Assembly (NCBI RefSeq): GCF_018263905.1
Contig: NZ_JAAFZU010000055.1
Coordinates: forward strand, 261,673-325,672
Source: Loktanella sp. SALINAS62
GTDB lineage: Bacteria > Pseudomonadota > Alphaproteobacteria > Rhodobacterales > Rhodobacteraceae
DNA length: 64,000 nt
Direction of reading: 5' to 3'
In this document: positions 1-12,784 of the stretch, one piece after another
How the letters are laid out: each line of letters begins with the position of its first letter
Numbering within the stretch: position 1 is the first letter of the stretch
Made by a program: the position numbers and the translations under genes
Notes under the pieces: generated by a model
The model's database searches: none
What the model saw: only the letters and a program-made list of their open reading frames with translations
What the model was told of the DNA's origin: nothing

Positions 1-1054
1 CAAGCGCTTCGCGGATCCAGTCAACGATGGGGCGGCCAAGCCCGTCCAACACGTCCTGAACCCGCCGGTCATTCATGTTTTCCAGCCCCAGCAAAACCCT
101 GGCTTGCCGGTTCGACGCCGTGATCATCGCGGCATTGTTGATTTTCAACAGGGGGACAGGCAGGTCTTCTATCGCATCCCATCCGGCGGACAATGCGGGC
201 GGCCCGTCGCTGCTGCCAGCCCCATTTTGACATGGCAAAAGGTAGATTTCGCGCCGACGCGCGGTCCGATCGACCACACCCGCAATAAAGGCTTTCATGC
301 CGTCGGGTGTATCGATGTGGCAAACCCGGCCACTGACCGGCGGTGTTTGTCCGAAAATATCGCGCACCGATTTGGGTCTTTCGCCCAGCAATCGGCGGAA
401 AGCATCATTCAGGTAAAGCACCGTATCCGATGGGCCCGCTGTCAGCATCGGTAGCGTCAGGATATCGGCGGCCCGGCCGAGTGACTGACTGGACTGGCCC
501 AGATCATCCAGCCGCCACAAATCAAGCCCAGGTTCCACCGGCATATGCGACAATCGGTAGTTGCCGCTGCGGGTAACGATATCTTCTTTGGCAAGACCAT
601 CGCGTGCGGCCGTATCCTGAAGCGTTGCCAGGATCACTTCGGGGCTGGCCACGATCCGGCCCAGGGCGGTCGCCAGATGATCGTCCTGGACGTCACCGAA
701 ACGGGATATCGCGGCCGCATTAGCAAATACAATCCGGCCGTCCGTCCGAGCCAGATAGGCGCTGCCATGGTCCAGATGCAGCAATGTCTGAAACGCGCGC
801 TGGATATCGCTGACAGCAGGGCCCAAATCCTGCGTCCGCTTGGTGTTGCGCGCATAAATGAACAGCGCCGCCAACAACAACACCACCCCACCACCAACCG
901 CCACGGCCCTGACGACAGGATCGTTGCTGAACAGGCCCGCAAAGCCGCAAGGCGCTGTTGCTGCAATCAAAAACCAGAATCCCGGTGGCATGGCATGCCG
1001 ATCCGGCAGGATGGGTGTGTGGGTGGGCAGCACGATTTCTCCATCCGCGGACAT
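1..1054 (-). CDS. Membrane-bound PAS sensor protein, N-terminal part (CckA-like histidine kinase candidate), runs off the left edge
   Basis: Partial gene, open through position 1, so the C-terminus is missing. The frame is open from about 1105 and the first ATG is at 1054; a later ATG at 991 is possible. About 350 residues are visible. A short polar N-terminus is followed by two hydrophobic segments (about residues 24-36 and 45-63) and then at least two PAS-like regions. One has the signature YLARTDGRIVFANAAA near residue 100, another VLYLNDAFRRLLG near residue 205. A third region contains PLLKINNAAMITASN close to the window edge. Two membrane helices plus tandem PAS domains suggest a sensor histidine kinase. 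The segment spacing resembles alphaproteobacterial CckA, the hybrid kinase feeding the CtrA cell-cycle pathway, but no kinase or receiver domain is visible, so this is an inference. The gene lies downstream of guaB and the methyltransferase gene on the same strand, about 60 bp from the latter. Confidence 0.6.
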   Translation of the reverse strand, partial: MSADGEIVLPTHTPILPDRHAMPPGFWFLIAATAPCGFAGLFSNDPVVRAVAVGGGVVLLLAALFIYARNTKRTQDLGPAVSDIQRAFQTLLHLDHGSAYLARTDGRIVFANAAAISRFGDVQDDHLATALGRIVASPEVILATLQDTAARDGLAKEDIVTRSGNYRLSHMPVEPGLDLWRLDDLGQSSQSLGRAADILTLPMLTAGPSDTVLYLNDAFRRLLGERPKSVRDIFGQTPPVSGRVCHIDTPDGMKAFIAGVVDRTARRREIYLLPCQNGAGSSDGPPALSAGWDAIEDLPVPLLKINNAAMITASNRQARVLLGLENMNDRRVQDVLDGLGRPIVDWIREAL

Positions 1055-1115
1055 GCATGTCGCAGGACCGTATCGGGTGGAGCGTAAACAAGTCCTTAAA
1101 ACGGATCAATAATAC

Positions 1116-2288
1116 TTAAGGTTGAGCCTTGCGCATGATCGCCAGATAGAAACCATCGTGATCTGGGCCGGGCAAAAGCTGCATACGATCAACCAGGCTG
1201 AACTCTGTGCGGCGCGCCAAAAAGTCATGAACGATATCGTCATTTTCCTGCGTCATGACAGAGCACGTCGCATAGGCCAGCACGCCGCCCGGTGCGACCA
1301 ACCCCTGGGCCTGATCCAGCACGCCGGACTGAAGCTCGCCATAATGATCCAGTTGATCGCGCGTCAACCGCCATTTGGCATCGGGCGCACGGCGCCATGT
1401 GCCGCTTCCGGAACAGGGGGCATCGCACAACACCAGCCCAAAAGGCACCGCCTGCGCCAAGCCAGCCGTGCGCAGCGTCGTGATCTTGACCCCGGCGCGC
1501 GCTGCACGCGGGGCGATATCCGCAGTGCGGGCCGCGTCGATATCATGGGCAAAGATGGCCGCATCCTGCAGGTCCGCCAACGCCAGCGCCTTGCCACCAC
1601 CACCCGCGCAGAAATCTAGGATGCGGTCTGCCCGTACATCCTGCAGGCGATGTATCGCGATCTGAGACGCCGTATCCTGCACCTCGACCAAGCCCGAAGC
1701 GAACGCATCCGAGCTCGCTACTTTTCTTTCGTTTTCAATGACTTTCAGCGCAGTCTTCACGTCAGGTACGGGAACCGCAACAATGTCGTCAGCGGCCAAC
1801 GCGTCGATCGCGTCAGCAAGGGTCGCGCGGGACAGGTTCACCCGCAGGAAAACCCCGGCGCGGTGACGCATCGCCTGCGCCACATCCATCGCGTCGCCAC
1901 CCAAGGCATCTTGCCAGATCGGCCACAACCAGTCGGGCAGATCAGCACGGGCCGCATCGGTATCGGGTTCAGAGCCGCCTGCCGCCTCTTGCGGGGTCAG
2001 GGCCGCGGGGCCATAGCCACCCGCGCCGAATACAGTGTCCGGCGCGATCCCTTCACGCCGCAACAGGCCCAGGATCGCCCCGCGCCCTGACGTATCCCCG
2101 CCCAACGCGCATAAAGAACGACGCCCGCGCAAGGCATCGTAGACGTGATCGCGGATCGCCGCGCGGTCCTTTGACCCCGCAAACCGGTTCTTGCGGGCCC
2201 ATGTTGTCAGGGTCCGTTCCGCCGATTCACCGGCAAGAACATCATCTAGAACCGCAATCGCGGCGGCATAGCGGGCAGCGGGCGTCAC
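1116..2288 (-). CDS. rsmB: RsmB-type 16S rRNA (cytosine-C5) methyltransferase
   Basis: 390-residue SAM-dependent RNA cytosine-C5 methyltransferase of the NOL1/NOP2/Sun family. The Rossmann-like SAM motif is DFCAGGGGKALALA (about 225-238). The two family cysteines lie in CDAPCSGSGTWRR (Cys292) and YATCSV (Cys342); the second acts as nucleophile and the first in product release. The N-terminal ~140 residues look like the NusB-like RNA-binding region of RsmB/Sun. The start is a GTG only 6 nt beyond the guaB stop, so it is probably cotranscribed with guaB. No clear Shine-Dalgarno is visible, so translational coupling is plausible. The target base (C967 in E. coli numbering) is inferred from the family; RsmF-like specificity is not excluded. 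Confidence 0.82.
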   Translation of the reverse strand: MTPAARYAAAIAVLDDVLAGESAERTLTTWARKNRFAGSKDRAAIRDHVYDALRGRRSLCALGGDTSGRGAILGLLRREGIAPDTVFGAGGYGPAALTPQEAAGGSEPDTDAARADLPDWLWPIWQDALGGDAMDVAQAMRHRAGVFLRVNLSRATLADAIDALAADDIVAVPVPDVKTALKVIENERKVASSDAFASGLVEVQDTASQIAIHRLQDVRADRILDFCAGGGGKALALADLQDAAIFAHDIDAARTADIAPRAARAGVKITTLRTAGLAQAVPFGLVLCDAPCSGSGTWRRAPDAKWRLTRDQLDHYGELQSGVLDQAQGLVAPGGVLAYATCSVMTQENDDIVHDFLARRTEFSLVDRMQLLPGPDHDGFYLAIMRKAQP

Positions 2289-2294
2289 AGCAAA

Positions 2295-5953
<3,659 letters not shown>

Positions 5954-5986
5954 CGGGGTCAGTCGGCGCTGCCGCATGCGTTGGAA

Positions 5987-6661
5987 TTAGCTGCCCTTGC
6001 CGCCGAAAACGGTCACGACCGTGCGCCAGCTGATCCACAGGTCAATTCGGATCGACCGATTTTCAATATAGGCCAGATCGGCCGATACCTTACGCTCCAG
6101 CCCGTCGCGCCCGTCGACATACCCGACTTCGGTCTGGGCCAACCCCGTAATTCCGGGTTTGACATGATGGCGTGCGCGATATCCGGGCACCGTTTCAAAA
6201 TAGATGCAGGCGTGATCCAGAAAATCGGGACGCGGGCCAATCAAGCTCATATCGCCGGCCAATACATTGAAAACCTGTGGAAGTTCATCCAAACGGCATT
6301 TGCGCAAGAAACGACCCAACGGCGTTATGCGTGATACTTCCAGATCGTCAAACGCGCCTCTGTCGATATCTTTTGCGCAAAGCATGGACCGGAATTTATA
6401 CGCGCGGAACGGCACACAATCCTGACCCATCCGATCCTGCACGTAAAACAATGGTCCAGGATTGATAAAGCGGTTGAGCAGCAGCAGCATGATCGCAGTT
6501 AAGACGGTCGGCACCAGCAACAGCACGGATACACCGATATCAAAAACACGTTTGAAAATGACGTAAAACGGCCCCGTCGTTTCCCTGACGATTTCATATC
6601 GCGTTTCCGCGCCACACGACCGTGACGCCAAAAATGCAGAAAACTGACTTAGATCAACCAC
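5987..6661 (-). CDS. Polyprenyl-phosphate sugar-1-phosphate transferase (ExoY/WcaJ family)
   Basis: 224-residue bacterial sugar transferase that would load the first sugar-phosphate onto undecaprenyl phosphate for exopolysaccharide or glycan synthesis. A cytoplasmic N-terminus of about 35 residues precedes one hydrophobic hairpin segment (about 42-65, VFDIGVSVLLLVPTVLTAIM). The catalytic part follows with KFRSM, DELPQVFNVLAGDMS and GPRP, all family signatures, then VKPGITGLAQ. The start appears to be GTG at 6661, preceded by AGGA at about 6 nt. Unusually, no glycosyltransferase, Wzx/Wzy or export gene accompanies it; the only neighbour on that side is a tiny secreted protein. The sugar specificity cannot be read from the sequence. 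Confidence 0.9.
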   Translation of the reverse strand: MVDLSQFSAFLASRSCGAETRYEIVRETTGPFYVIFKRVFDIGVSVLLLVPTVLTAIMLLLLNRFINPGPLFYVQDRMGQDCVPFRAYKFRSMLCAKDIDRGAFDDLEVSRITPLGRFLRKCRLDELPQVFNVLAGDMSLIGPRPDFLDHACIYFETVPGYRARHHVKPGITGLAQTEVGYVDGRDGLERKVSADLAYIENRSIRIDLWISWRTVVTVFGGKGS

Positions 6662-6835
6662 GACATTCCTGCAAAAATACCTAAAGATTCATGCGAGACG
6701 CGTCGGCTAAAACCACCAAGTCTTCGCGTCACTTAGACAACACACCGAAGTTCGAATTGCCCGTGAACACACAAGATGCGCTTGGGCTGTTCTGTGCCCG
6801 GCACTGCATCGATGGCCCAAAGCCAGCGCAATTAT

Positions 6836-7054
6836 TCAGTTCGTATCCGACGGCGCCGTGCCTTGATCGTCCTCATCGGACAGACCGTTCAGAATGACAG
6901 TCGCGACCAGCAGTCCGACAGGAAGCAGTGTTTCATAGCCTGTCGGTAGCCCCATCCCTGGCACAACCGGCACCGCAACATCGGGCGCGTTCTGGGCAGA
7001 CACGCCAAGTGGCAAAAAGGCACAAAATGCAGCAGCGGCAATCACTTTATTCAT
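6836..7054 (-). CDS. Small exported/membrane protein, unknown function
   Basis: 72 residues. An N-terminal signal peptide (basic MNK, hydrophobic core, predicted cleavage after VSAQ near residue 21) is followed by a short proline/valine-rich stretch. A second hydrophobic segment (about residues 42-57, LLPVGLLVATVILNG) precedes an acidic tail ending SDEDDQGTAPSDTN. The start ATG at 7054 has an AAGGA box at about 8 nt, and the AT-rich region upstream (7079-7120) could hold a promoter. It lies upstream of the sugar transferase gene on the same strand with about 170 bp between them. I do not recognise the family. The design suggests a small inner-membrane peptide with the tail exposed to one side. 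Confidence 0.65.
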   Translation of the reverse strand: MNKVIAAAAFCAFLPLGVSAQNAPDVAVPVVPGMGLPTGYETLLPVGLLVATVILNGLSDEDDQGTAPSDTN

Positions 7055-7273
7055 GGTTTAAATCCTTGGTCACGAACGTCGTTACAGTTTGGCTTTGAGT
7101 TCAAAATTTTCAGCAACATTTGTTATGGACTCATAGCTTTGCAACCGCAGCAAAACAAGCCGAAATTATTTGCAACCCTAAAAACGTCGATATGCAGCGA
7201 AACGGAACATGACGTTGCGTGATGGTGTGACTTAGGATTGTGCACGGCCTGCCCCTCGCCACGCAGCGACGGG

Positions 7274-7915
7274 CTAAGCAGGGAATATGATCGGGGCCTG
7301 TGCAGGTCGCCAAGGTTGGTGGCGTGACATCACGGCTGTGAATTCGACCGATGCGGCAAATCGGTCAAGCCATCTTCTTAGACGCGGCCACGGCTGTGCA
7401 TCGAACAAGGGCCGGTCAATCGCCGCGAACTGGCGCACAAATGGCAGGATCGCTATATCCGCAAGGCTTTGCCTGCCAAAAAGCCAGTCGTGTGTTAAGC
7501 GATCATCCAGATCGTGCAGGAATTGCGATGCCGCCGCGCGCTGTTCCGACGGGTCACTGTCGGGGTAGCGGATGGCGTATTTTGTGCGGTCCAGCGCCTG
7601 CTTGAACGGACCATCGTTGCGCGCGATCAGCGCCATACCTTCGGTCGGCATGTCCAGCCAGCCCAGCGGATCATTTCGCCGCAGTGCCCAAAGCATGATG
7701 TCCAGGCTTTCATCGATCACTGCGTCCGCAGTCTGCAGGCACGGGACAGTGGCACTGGGTGACACGGCCAGAAAAGCATCTGGCTTGTCCCGCAAAACGA
7801 CCTCTCGCAGGGCGACAGTTTGGCCCGACGCCTGTAATGCCAGCCGCGCACGGATTGCATAGGGGCAGCGGCGAAACGACCACAGGATCGGCAGGCTGGA
7901 TGGATCAACCGCCAC
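7274..7915 (-). CDS. Glutathione S-transferase-like protein
   Basis: 213 residues with the two-domain GST layout: an N-terminal thioredoxin-like domain and an all-helical C-terminal domain. LWSFRRCPYAIRARLAL (Cys17) sits at the usual G-site loop, and the cis-proline region reads ATVPCLQ. The C-terminal half carries LADIAILPFVRQFA, matching the family N-capping region. The Cys-Pro-Tyr motif suggests a Cys-type (omega/beta-like) GST with thiol-transferase or deglutathionylation activity; the substrate is unknown. Translation probably starts at GTG 7915, 5 nt after the stop of the oxoprolinase B subunit gene, with AGGGA upstream, so it is likely cotranscribed with that pair. Confidence 0.85.
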   Translation of the reverse strand: MAVDPSSLPILWSFRRCPYAIRARLALQASGQTVALREVVLRDKPDAFLAVSPSATVPCLQTADAVIDESLDIMLWALRRNDPLGWLDMPTEGMALIARNDGPFKQALDRTKYAIRYPDSDPSEQRAAASQFLHDLDDRLTHDWLFGRQSLADIAILPFVRQFAAIDRPLFDAQPWPRLRRWLDRFAASVEFTAVMSRHQPWRPAQAPIIFPA

Positions 7916-7920
7916 GCCGC

Positions 7921-9621
7921 TTATCCCTGATCGCCGCGTCGCACCGCCGCCAGCACGGCGGCGATGTCATCATCGCTCAACCCGTAATCCGCCTTGGCCG
8001 CCGCCGGCGTGACATAACCCAGCGCCAGATCGCGCCGGACATCGGCAGGGTCACGGTCGGCAGCCGATCCGTAACCAGCACCACCCGGAAATGCCATGCA
8101 GGCGCGCGATCCGTGCGTGATCAAATGGCGTCCCTTACCGCGCAATGGCGTACCATCGCCCAAGGCGACCGTGGTTGGCGCGCCATCCCCGCCGTCCCTG
8201 CGGCCCCGCGCGGGATGATCGACCCGGTCGAACATGGCAGACAAATCCATTTCGTGCCCGTCGCGTGGGCCCACATCCATCACCTGCCCCAGCCCACCGC
8301 GATACCGGCCGGCACCGCCGGAATCGGGGCGCAACTCTTTCCGCCAGATCACCACGGGGCCGACCTGTTCAGTGGCTTCTACCGGCATGGTCATCACGCC
8401 CGACGGAAACGCAGTCGCGTTCATCCCGTCCAGTGTCGGCCGTGCACCCGTGCCACCGGAGTTGAAGACAAGCACCTCTGCGCGCCGCGCGCCATCGGGG
8501 GCGGGTGCATCGCTGCGCGGCCGCACCGACATCTGGAAATTGCACAGACACCCGGCCCCTTCGGCGGGGACCGTGTCGGGCAACAACTGGTCCAATGCAG
8601 CGAAAATCGTGTCTGGCAGCAAGTGCCCGATCACATGGCGCAGCGCGACGGGCGCGGGATGCAGCGCATTTACGATGGTATTTTCGGGCGCGCTGATCCG
8701 AAAGGGTTCCAGACTGGCCGCGTTGTTGGGAATGTCGGGGGCGATGGCGCATTTCAGCGCGTAGCAGGAATAGGCTTTGGTATAGACCATCGGCACATTG
8801 ATCCCCTTTGGGTCGGGTCCGCTGGTGCCGGTCCAGTCACATGCCACATGGTCGTCGGCAAAGGTCACAGATACCCGCAGATCGACGGGCCGCGCGTAGC
8901 CGTCGATCCGCATGTGACCGTCCGCCCGCCCGCGCGGCAGCGCTGCGATCCGGTCCAGCGTTGCCTGCCGCGAATGATCAAGGATGAAATCGCTGACGCC
9001 GTCCAGATCGGTCAGGGTGAATTCCGCCAGCATATCGACCAACCGCCGTTGTCCGATGTCGTTGCAGGTCGCCAGCGCGTGCAAGTCACCGATCAACTGG
9101 TCGGGTTCGCGCACATTGGACCGCACGATCTGAACAAGCGTCGCATCGACCTGACCCGCTGCCGCAAAACGCATGATAGGCAGGTGCAAGCCTTCCTCAA
9201 AAACGGAATCGGCATCCGCACCGAACCCGCGCCCCCCGATGTCGGTGACATGCGCCGTGCAGGCGAAGAAGCCGACGAGTCTGTCCTGATAAAACGCAGG
9301 AGAACAGACCGTGATGTCATGCAGGTGGCCGGTGCCCAGCCATGGATCGTTGGTCAGGTAGACGTCACCGGGCCGCATCGTGTCTGCGCCGATGCAGCGG
9401 ATGAAATGCGGCACCGCGTCCGCCATCGCGTTGACATGGCCGGGCGTGCCGGTGACGGCCTGCGCCAGCATCCGGCCCGCCGCATCGTAGACACCCGCCG
9501 ACAGATCCCCCGCTTCGCGAACGGATGTGCTGAACGCGGTCCGCACAAGCGCCTGCGCCTGTTCTTCCACAATGGAAATCAGGCGGTTCCACATGATCTG
9601 GTGGGCGACTGTGCTGGTCAT
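7921..9621 (-). CDS. hyuB: Hydantoinase B / oxoprolinase B-type subunit
   Basis: 566-residue HyuB/oxoprolinase-B family protein. The family hydrolyses cyclic amides such as hydantoins or 5-oxoproline together with the ATP-using A subunit. The N-terminal region REAGDLSAGVYDAAGRMLAQ and the block YLTNDPWLGTGHLHDITV with its acid/histidine ligands are typical. GGPGYGS-like (here FPGGAGYGSA) and GGRGFG elements also fit the family. The ATG at 9621 overlaps the stop of the A-subunit gene (ATGA, 9618-9621), indicating translational coupling. The exact substrate cannot be told apart among hydantoins, oxoproline, N-methylhydantoin or acetophenone-type substrates. Confidence 0.92.
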   Translation of the reverse strand: MTSTVAHQIMWNRLISIVEEQAQALVRTAFSTSVREAGDLSAGVYDAAGRMLAQAVTGTPGHVNAMADAVPHFIRCIGADTMRPGDVYLTNDPWLGTGHLHDITVCSPAFYQDRLVGFFACTAHVTDIGGRGFGADADSVFEEGLHLPIMRFAAAGQVDATLVQIVRSNVREPDQLIGDLHALATCNDIGQRRLVDMLAEFTLTDLDGVSDFILDHSRQATLDRIAALPRGRADGHMRIDGYARPVDLRVSVTFADDHVACDWTGTSGPDPKGINVPMVYTKAYSCYALKCAIAPDIPNNAASLEPFRISAPENTIVNALHPAPVALRHVIGHLLPDTIFAALDQLLPDTVPAEGAGCLCNFQMSVRPRSDAPAPDGARRAEVLVFNSGGTGARPTLDGMNATAFPSGVMTMPVEATEQVGPVVIWRKELRPDSGGAGRYRGGLGQVMDVGPRDGHEMDLSAMFDRVDHPARGRRDGGDGAPTTVALGDGTPLRGKGRHLITHGSRACMAFPGGAGYGSAADRDPADVRRDLALGYVTPAAAKADYGLSDDDIAAVLAAVRRGDQG

Positions 9622-11705
9622 GGGGCGATTCCTTTGGCACGCAAGTCGATGCATCCGTCTGCCAGCACCACGGCATCGCGGCTGCTGGGGCAAATGATCG
9701 TTGTTTCGTCTTCGGTGATGACCGCCGGACCGCGCGCAGTGTCGCCCGGTGTCAGATCGGCGCGGCGATGGACACCGGCGTTGACCATGCGCGCCTGTGC
9801 GGCATCAAAAAGGTCACGCTGTCCCGATGGTGTGACATCGCGGCGGTCGGTCACCGCGTCCTCGCGCTGGACGGGCGGCACCGGGGTCGTCGCGTTGACG
9901 GACCAGACGGTGATTTCGACCTCCATCCCGGCCACGGTGCGGTTGAAAAGGGTCTGATAGGCATCTTCGAACCGGCGCAGATAGATTGCGGCATCGGGGG
10001 CTTTGGCATCGTCCGGCGTCAGCGTGACGGGAATTTCCCAGCCCTGCCCGCTGTAGCGCATGTAAATCTTGTATTCGGCACGGATCGGCGCGGTCGCATC
10101 GCAAGACCGCACAAATCCGGTGGCCTCTGCCGTCAGTTCGTCGAACAGGGCCGTGACCGCGCCGCTGTCAAAATCCGACAGCCGCATGAACACCGACCTG
10201 TTCGCCTCAAAGCTGAAGGGCGCGCGCAGGAACCCGATAGCAGACCCGACGCCCGCACCCTGCGGGATCAGGCATCGGGTGATGCCCAGCTTTTCGCACA
10301 GGCGCGCGGCATGCAGCGGGGCCGCACCACCAAATGCGATCATGGTGTAATCGGCCAGATCTTCGCCGTTTTCGACAGCATGCACGCGGGCGGCGTTGGC
10401 CATGTTTTCGTCAACGACCTCTGCCAGACCATGCGCCGCCTCAATCGCCGACATATCAAGCGGGATGGCCAGCGTGTCGGTCAGCGCATCCAGCGATTGC
10501 GCCGTCGACAGCGGGATGCGCCCGCCCGCGAAGCCATCTGGGTCCAGCTTTCCCAGCACAAGGTCGGCATCCGTGACGGCCGGACGCGTGCCGCCGCGCC
10601 CGTAACAGGCCGGCCCCGGTTCGGACCCCGCGCTTTCGGGGCCCACGCGGATCTGGCGCAGCGCGTCGATATGGGCCAGCGACCCGCCGCCCGCGCCGAT
10701 TTCCACCATGTCGATCACGGGAATCGAAATCGGCATGCCTGACCCCTTTTTGAAACGGTAGGTCCGTGCCACTTCGAACACGCGGGCGGTTTTCGGCGTC
10801 TGGTCGCGGATCAGACAGATTTTGGCCGTCGTCCCCCCCATGTCGAACGATAGTACCCTGTCCAGTCCATGCCGTGCCGCAATATCGGCGGCAAAAACCG
10901 CACCGCCCGCAGGCCCCGATTCCACCAGCCGCACCGGAAATTCCGCCGCAGTCGCAAGGTCGATGATCCCACCGCCCGAATGCATCAGGAACACCGGGCA
11001 ATCCGCGCCCTCGTCACGCAGACGCTGTGCCAGACGGCCCAGATAGGATTTGATCAGCGGCTTGATATATGCGTTGGCGACGGTCGTGTTGAACCGTTCG
11101 TATTCGCGCATCTGGGGGCTGACGTCTGATGACAAAGACACCATGACGCCGGGCATCCGTTCGGCCAGCACGTCGCGGATCAGCCGTTCATGCGCGTTGT
11201 TCACATAGGAATGCAGCAGGCCCACGGCGATACTGTCATACCCTGCAACGATCAATTCGTCGGCCAGCGCCGCAACCTCTGCCCGGTCCAGCGGGATCAA
11301 AACGCCGCCGTCTGCATCCATGCGTTCGCGCACCACATAGCGGCGGTTGCGGGGCAACAGCGGTTCGGGCAGCGACAGGTTCAGATCGTATTGTTCGAAC
11401 CGCGATTCGCTGCGCATTTCAATGACGTCGCGGAATCCTTCGGTCGTGATCAGTGCCGTCCGCGCACCGCGCCGTTCGATCAGCGCATTGGTGGCCAGCG
11501 TCGTGCCGTGGATAATCTGACCGATCCGACCCGGCTCGACCCCCGCGTCGGCGCAGACGCGGTGCATCCCATCGACTATGGCATCTTCGGGTGCGGTGTA
11601 AGTCGTCAGTACCTTTGTCGAATAGCGCGCCGTGCCGGTTTCCAGCACCACATCGGTAAAAGTACCACCGATGTCCACGCCCAGCCGCATCGTCGTGTCG
11701 TTCAT
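9618..11705 (-). CDS. hyuA: Hydantoinase A / oxoprolinase A-type subunit
   Basis: 695-residue ATP-binding subunit of the hydantoinase/oxoprolinase complex with an ASKHA fold. The N-terminal phosphate loop is LGVDIGGTFTDVVLE. HGTTLATNALIERRGA, SFDMGGTTAKICLI and FGGAAPLHA mark the further nucleotide-binding and catalytic segments. It uses ATP to activate the cyclic amide, and its partner is the following B subunit. The ATG at 11705 starts the conserved domain immediately; an upstream extension of 19 codons is open but not needed. The gene follows a sugar dehydrogenase gene on the same strand after about 66 bp. The four genes dehydrogenase-hyuA-hyuB-GST may form one unit. Confidence 0.93.
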   Translation of the reverse strand: MNDTTMRLGVDIGGTFTDVVLETGTARYSTKVLTTYTAPEDAIVDGMHRVCADAGVEPGRIGQIIHGTTLATNALIERRGARTALITTEGFRDVIEMRSESRFEQYDLNLSLPEPLLPRNRRYVVRERMDADGGVLIPLDRAEVAALADELIVAGYDSIAVGLLHSYVNNAHERLIRDVLAERMPGVMVSLSSDVSPQMREYERFNTTVANAYIKPLIKSYLGRLAQRLRDEGADCPVFLMHSGGGIIDLATAAEFPVRLVESGPAGGAVFAADIAARHGLDRVLSFDMGGTTAKICLIRDQTPKTARVFEVARTYRFKKGSGMPISIPVIDMVEIGAGGGSLAHIDALRQIRVGPESAGSEPGPACYGRGGTRPAVTDADLVLGKLDPDGFAGGRIPLSTAQSLDALTDTLAIPLDMSAIEAAHGLAEVVDENMANAARVHAVENGEDLADYTMIAFGGAAPLHAARLCEKLGITRCLIPQGAGVGSAIGFLRAPFSFEANRSVFMRLSDFDSGAVTALFDELTAEATGFVRSCDATAPIRAEYKIYMRYSGQGWEIPVTLTPDDAKAPDAAIYLRRFEDAYQTLFNRTVAGMEVEITVWSVNATTPVPPVQREDAVTDRRDVTPSGQRDLFDAAQARMVNAGVHRRADLTPGDTARGPAVITEDETTIICPSSRDAVVLADGCIDLRAKGIAP

Positions 11706-11771
11706 TCCGCATCCATCCGTGCCGTTTGCGCCCATGCAGCGCGCGAACATCCGGAATGTCAAACGCTGTGG

Positions 11772-12734
11772 TCAGTCTTTTTGATGGAACTCTGCGACCG
11801 TCTGACGTTGCGCCATCATCATGGCATCGGCCACGTGCTGAAGCGGCGACACATCGACATCGGACTGGCCCGTTTCGATCAATTCGGCAAAGCGGTGATA
11901 GACGCCTTCGTATTCAGTCTGGTCCTTGATGGCCTGGGGTTGGCCGTTGACCGTCAGCTTTGTCGCCGCATCGTACAGGCGCAACGTGCCGTCTGTCGTG
12001 TCGATTTCCATGTCCCAGACGGGCGGGTTTTCATGACGCCAATCAAAGGTGGCCGACACTTTCATGCCGCCAGCACCGACAAAGGTCAGGTCTGCCGCAA
12101 TAGGCATGTTGCGATTGGCGGGAAATGCCAGTTTGGATTCGCGCAGATGCACGGGATTGGGCAGGATTTCAGACATGATCGACAGCGCGTTGATCCCGGT
12201 GTCGAACACGCCCTGCCCGCCCGGTTCCCAGACCCAGTCCTGACCGGGGTGATGGACGTGCACGTCTTCACGCCAGTTGATCCGCATTCCCTTGACCGTG
12301 CGGTCGCGCAGCCATGCGCGGGCGGCAGCCACGCCGGGGGCGTGTTTGAGATGCCAGGACGCATACAGGGTCACGCCTTTGGCCCGCGCCAGACGTTCCA
12401 GTTTCAGAACCTCTGTCACGGATGCGCCGGGCGGTTTTTCCAGCATCGTATGCTTGCCCGCCATCAGCGATTTGACTGCGATGTCATAGCGGGGCAGTGC
12501 GGGCATGGTCAGGCTGACGATATCAATGTCAGGGCGCGCGTCGATCAGTGCCCCGATGTCGTCGTGGTTTTCGACACCGTCGACGCCGCCGGACCCGCTG
12601 ACCGTCGCCGCAAGGTCAAAGGCCGTACTGTCTGCAATTGCCGGCATATGCTGTTCGCTGGCGATCTTGCCGATCCCCGCCAGCGCGATTTTTGCACCGG
12701 TCAGTTGCCGGCCAGAAGAACTTGTCGCTGTCAC
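11772..12734 (-). CDS. Gfo/Idh/MocA oxidoreductase, L-arabinose/D-galactose 1-dehydrogenase-like
   Basis: About 320 residues. The N-terminal NAD(P)-binding Rossmann fold carries ALAGIGKIASEQHMPAI. EKPPGASVTEV is the EKP signature of the Gfo/Idh/MocA family, and the C-terminal catalytic domain includes HHPGQDWVWEPGGQGVFD and GINALSIM. The pattern is close to the bacterial L-arabinose or D-galactose 1-dehydrogenases that oxidise the sugar to a lactone in the non-phosphorylating pathway. A GTG at 12734 with GAGG about 6 nt upstream is the best start; the open frame continues 12 codons further. Possible substrates include other aldoses. No lactonase, dehydratase or sugar importer gene lies nearby. 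Confidence 0.8.
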   Translation of the reverse strand: MTATSSSGRQLTGAKIALAGIGKIASEQHMPAIADSTAFDLAATVSGSGGVDGVENHDDIGALIDARPDIDIVSLTMPALPRYDIAVKSLMAGKHTMLEKPPGASVTEVLKLERLARAKGVTLYASWHLKHAPGVAAARAWLRDRTVKGMRINWREDVHVHHPGQDWVWEPGGQGVFDTGINALSIMSEILPNPVHLRESKLAFPANRNMPIAADLTFVGAGGMKVSATFDWRHENPPVWDMEIDTTDGTLRLYDAATKLTVNGQPQAIKDQTEYEGVYHRFAELIETGQSDVDVSPLQHVADAMMMAQRQTVAEFHQKD

Positions 12735-12784
12735 ACTATGCCTCGTCTGTTGATGTCTGCGGCGGCACATAGGGCTTTAAGCGG

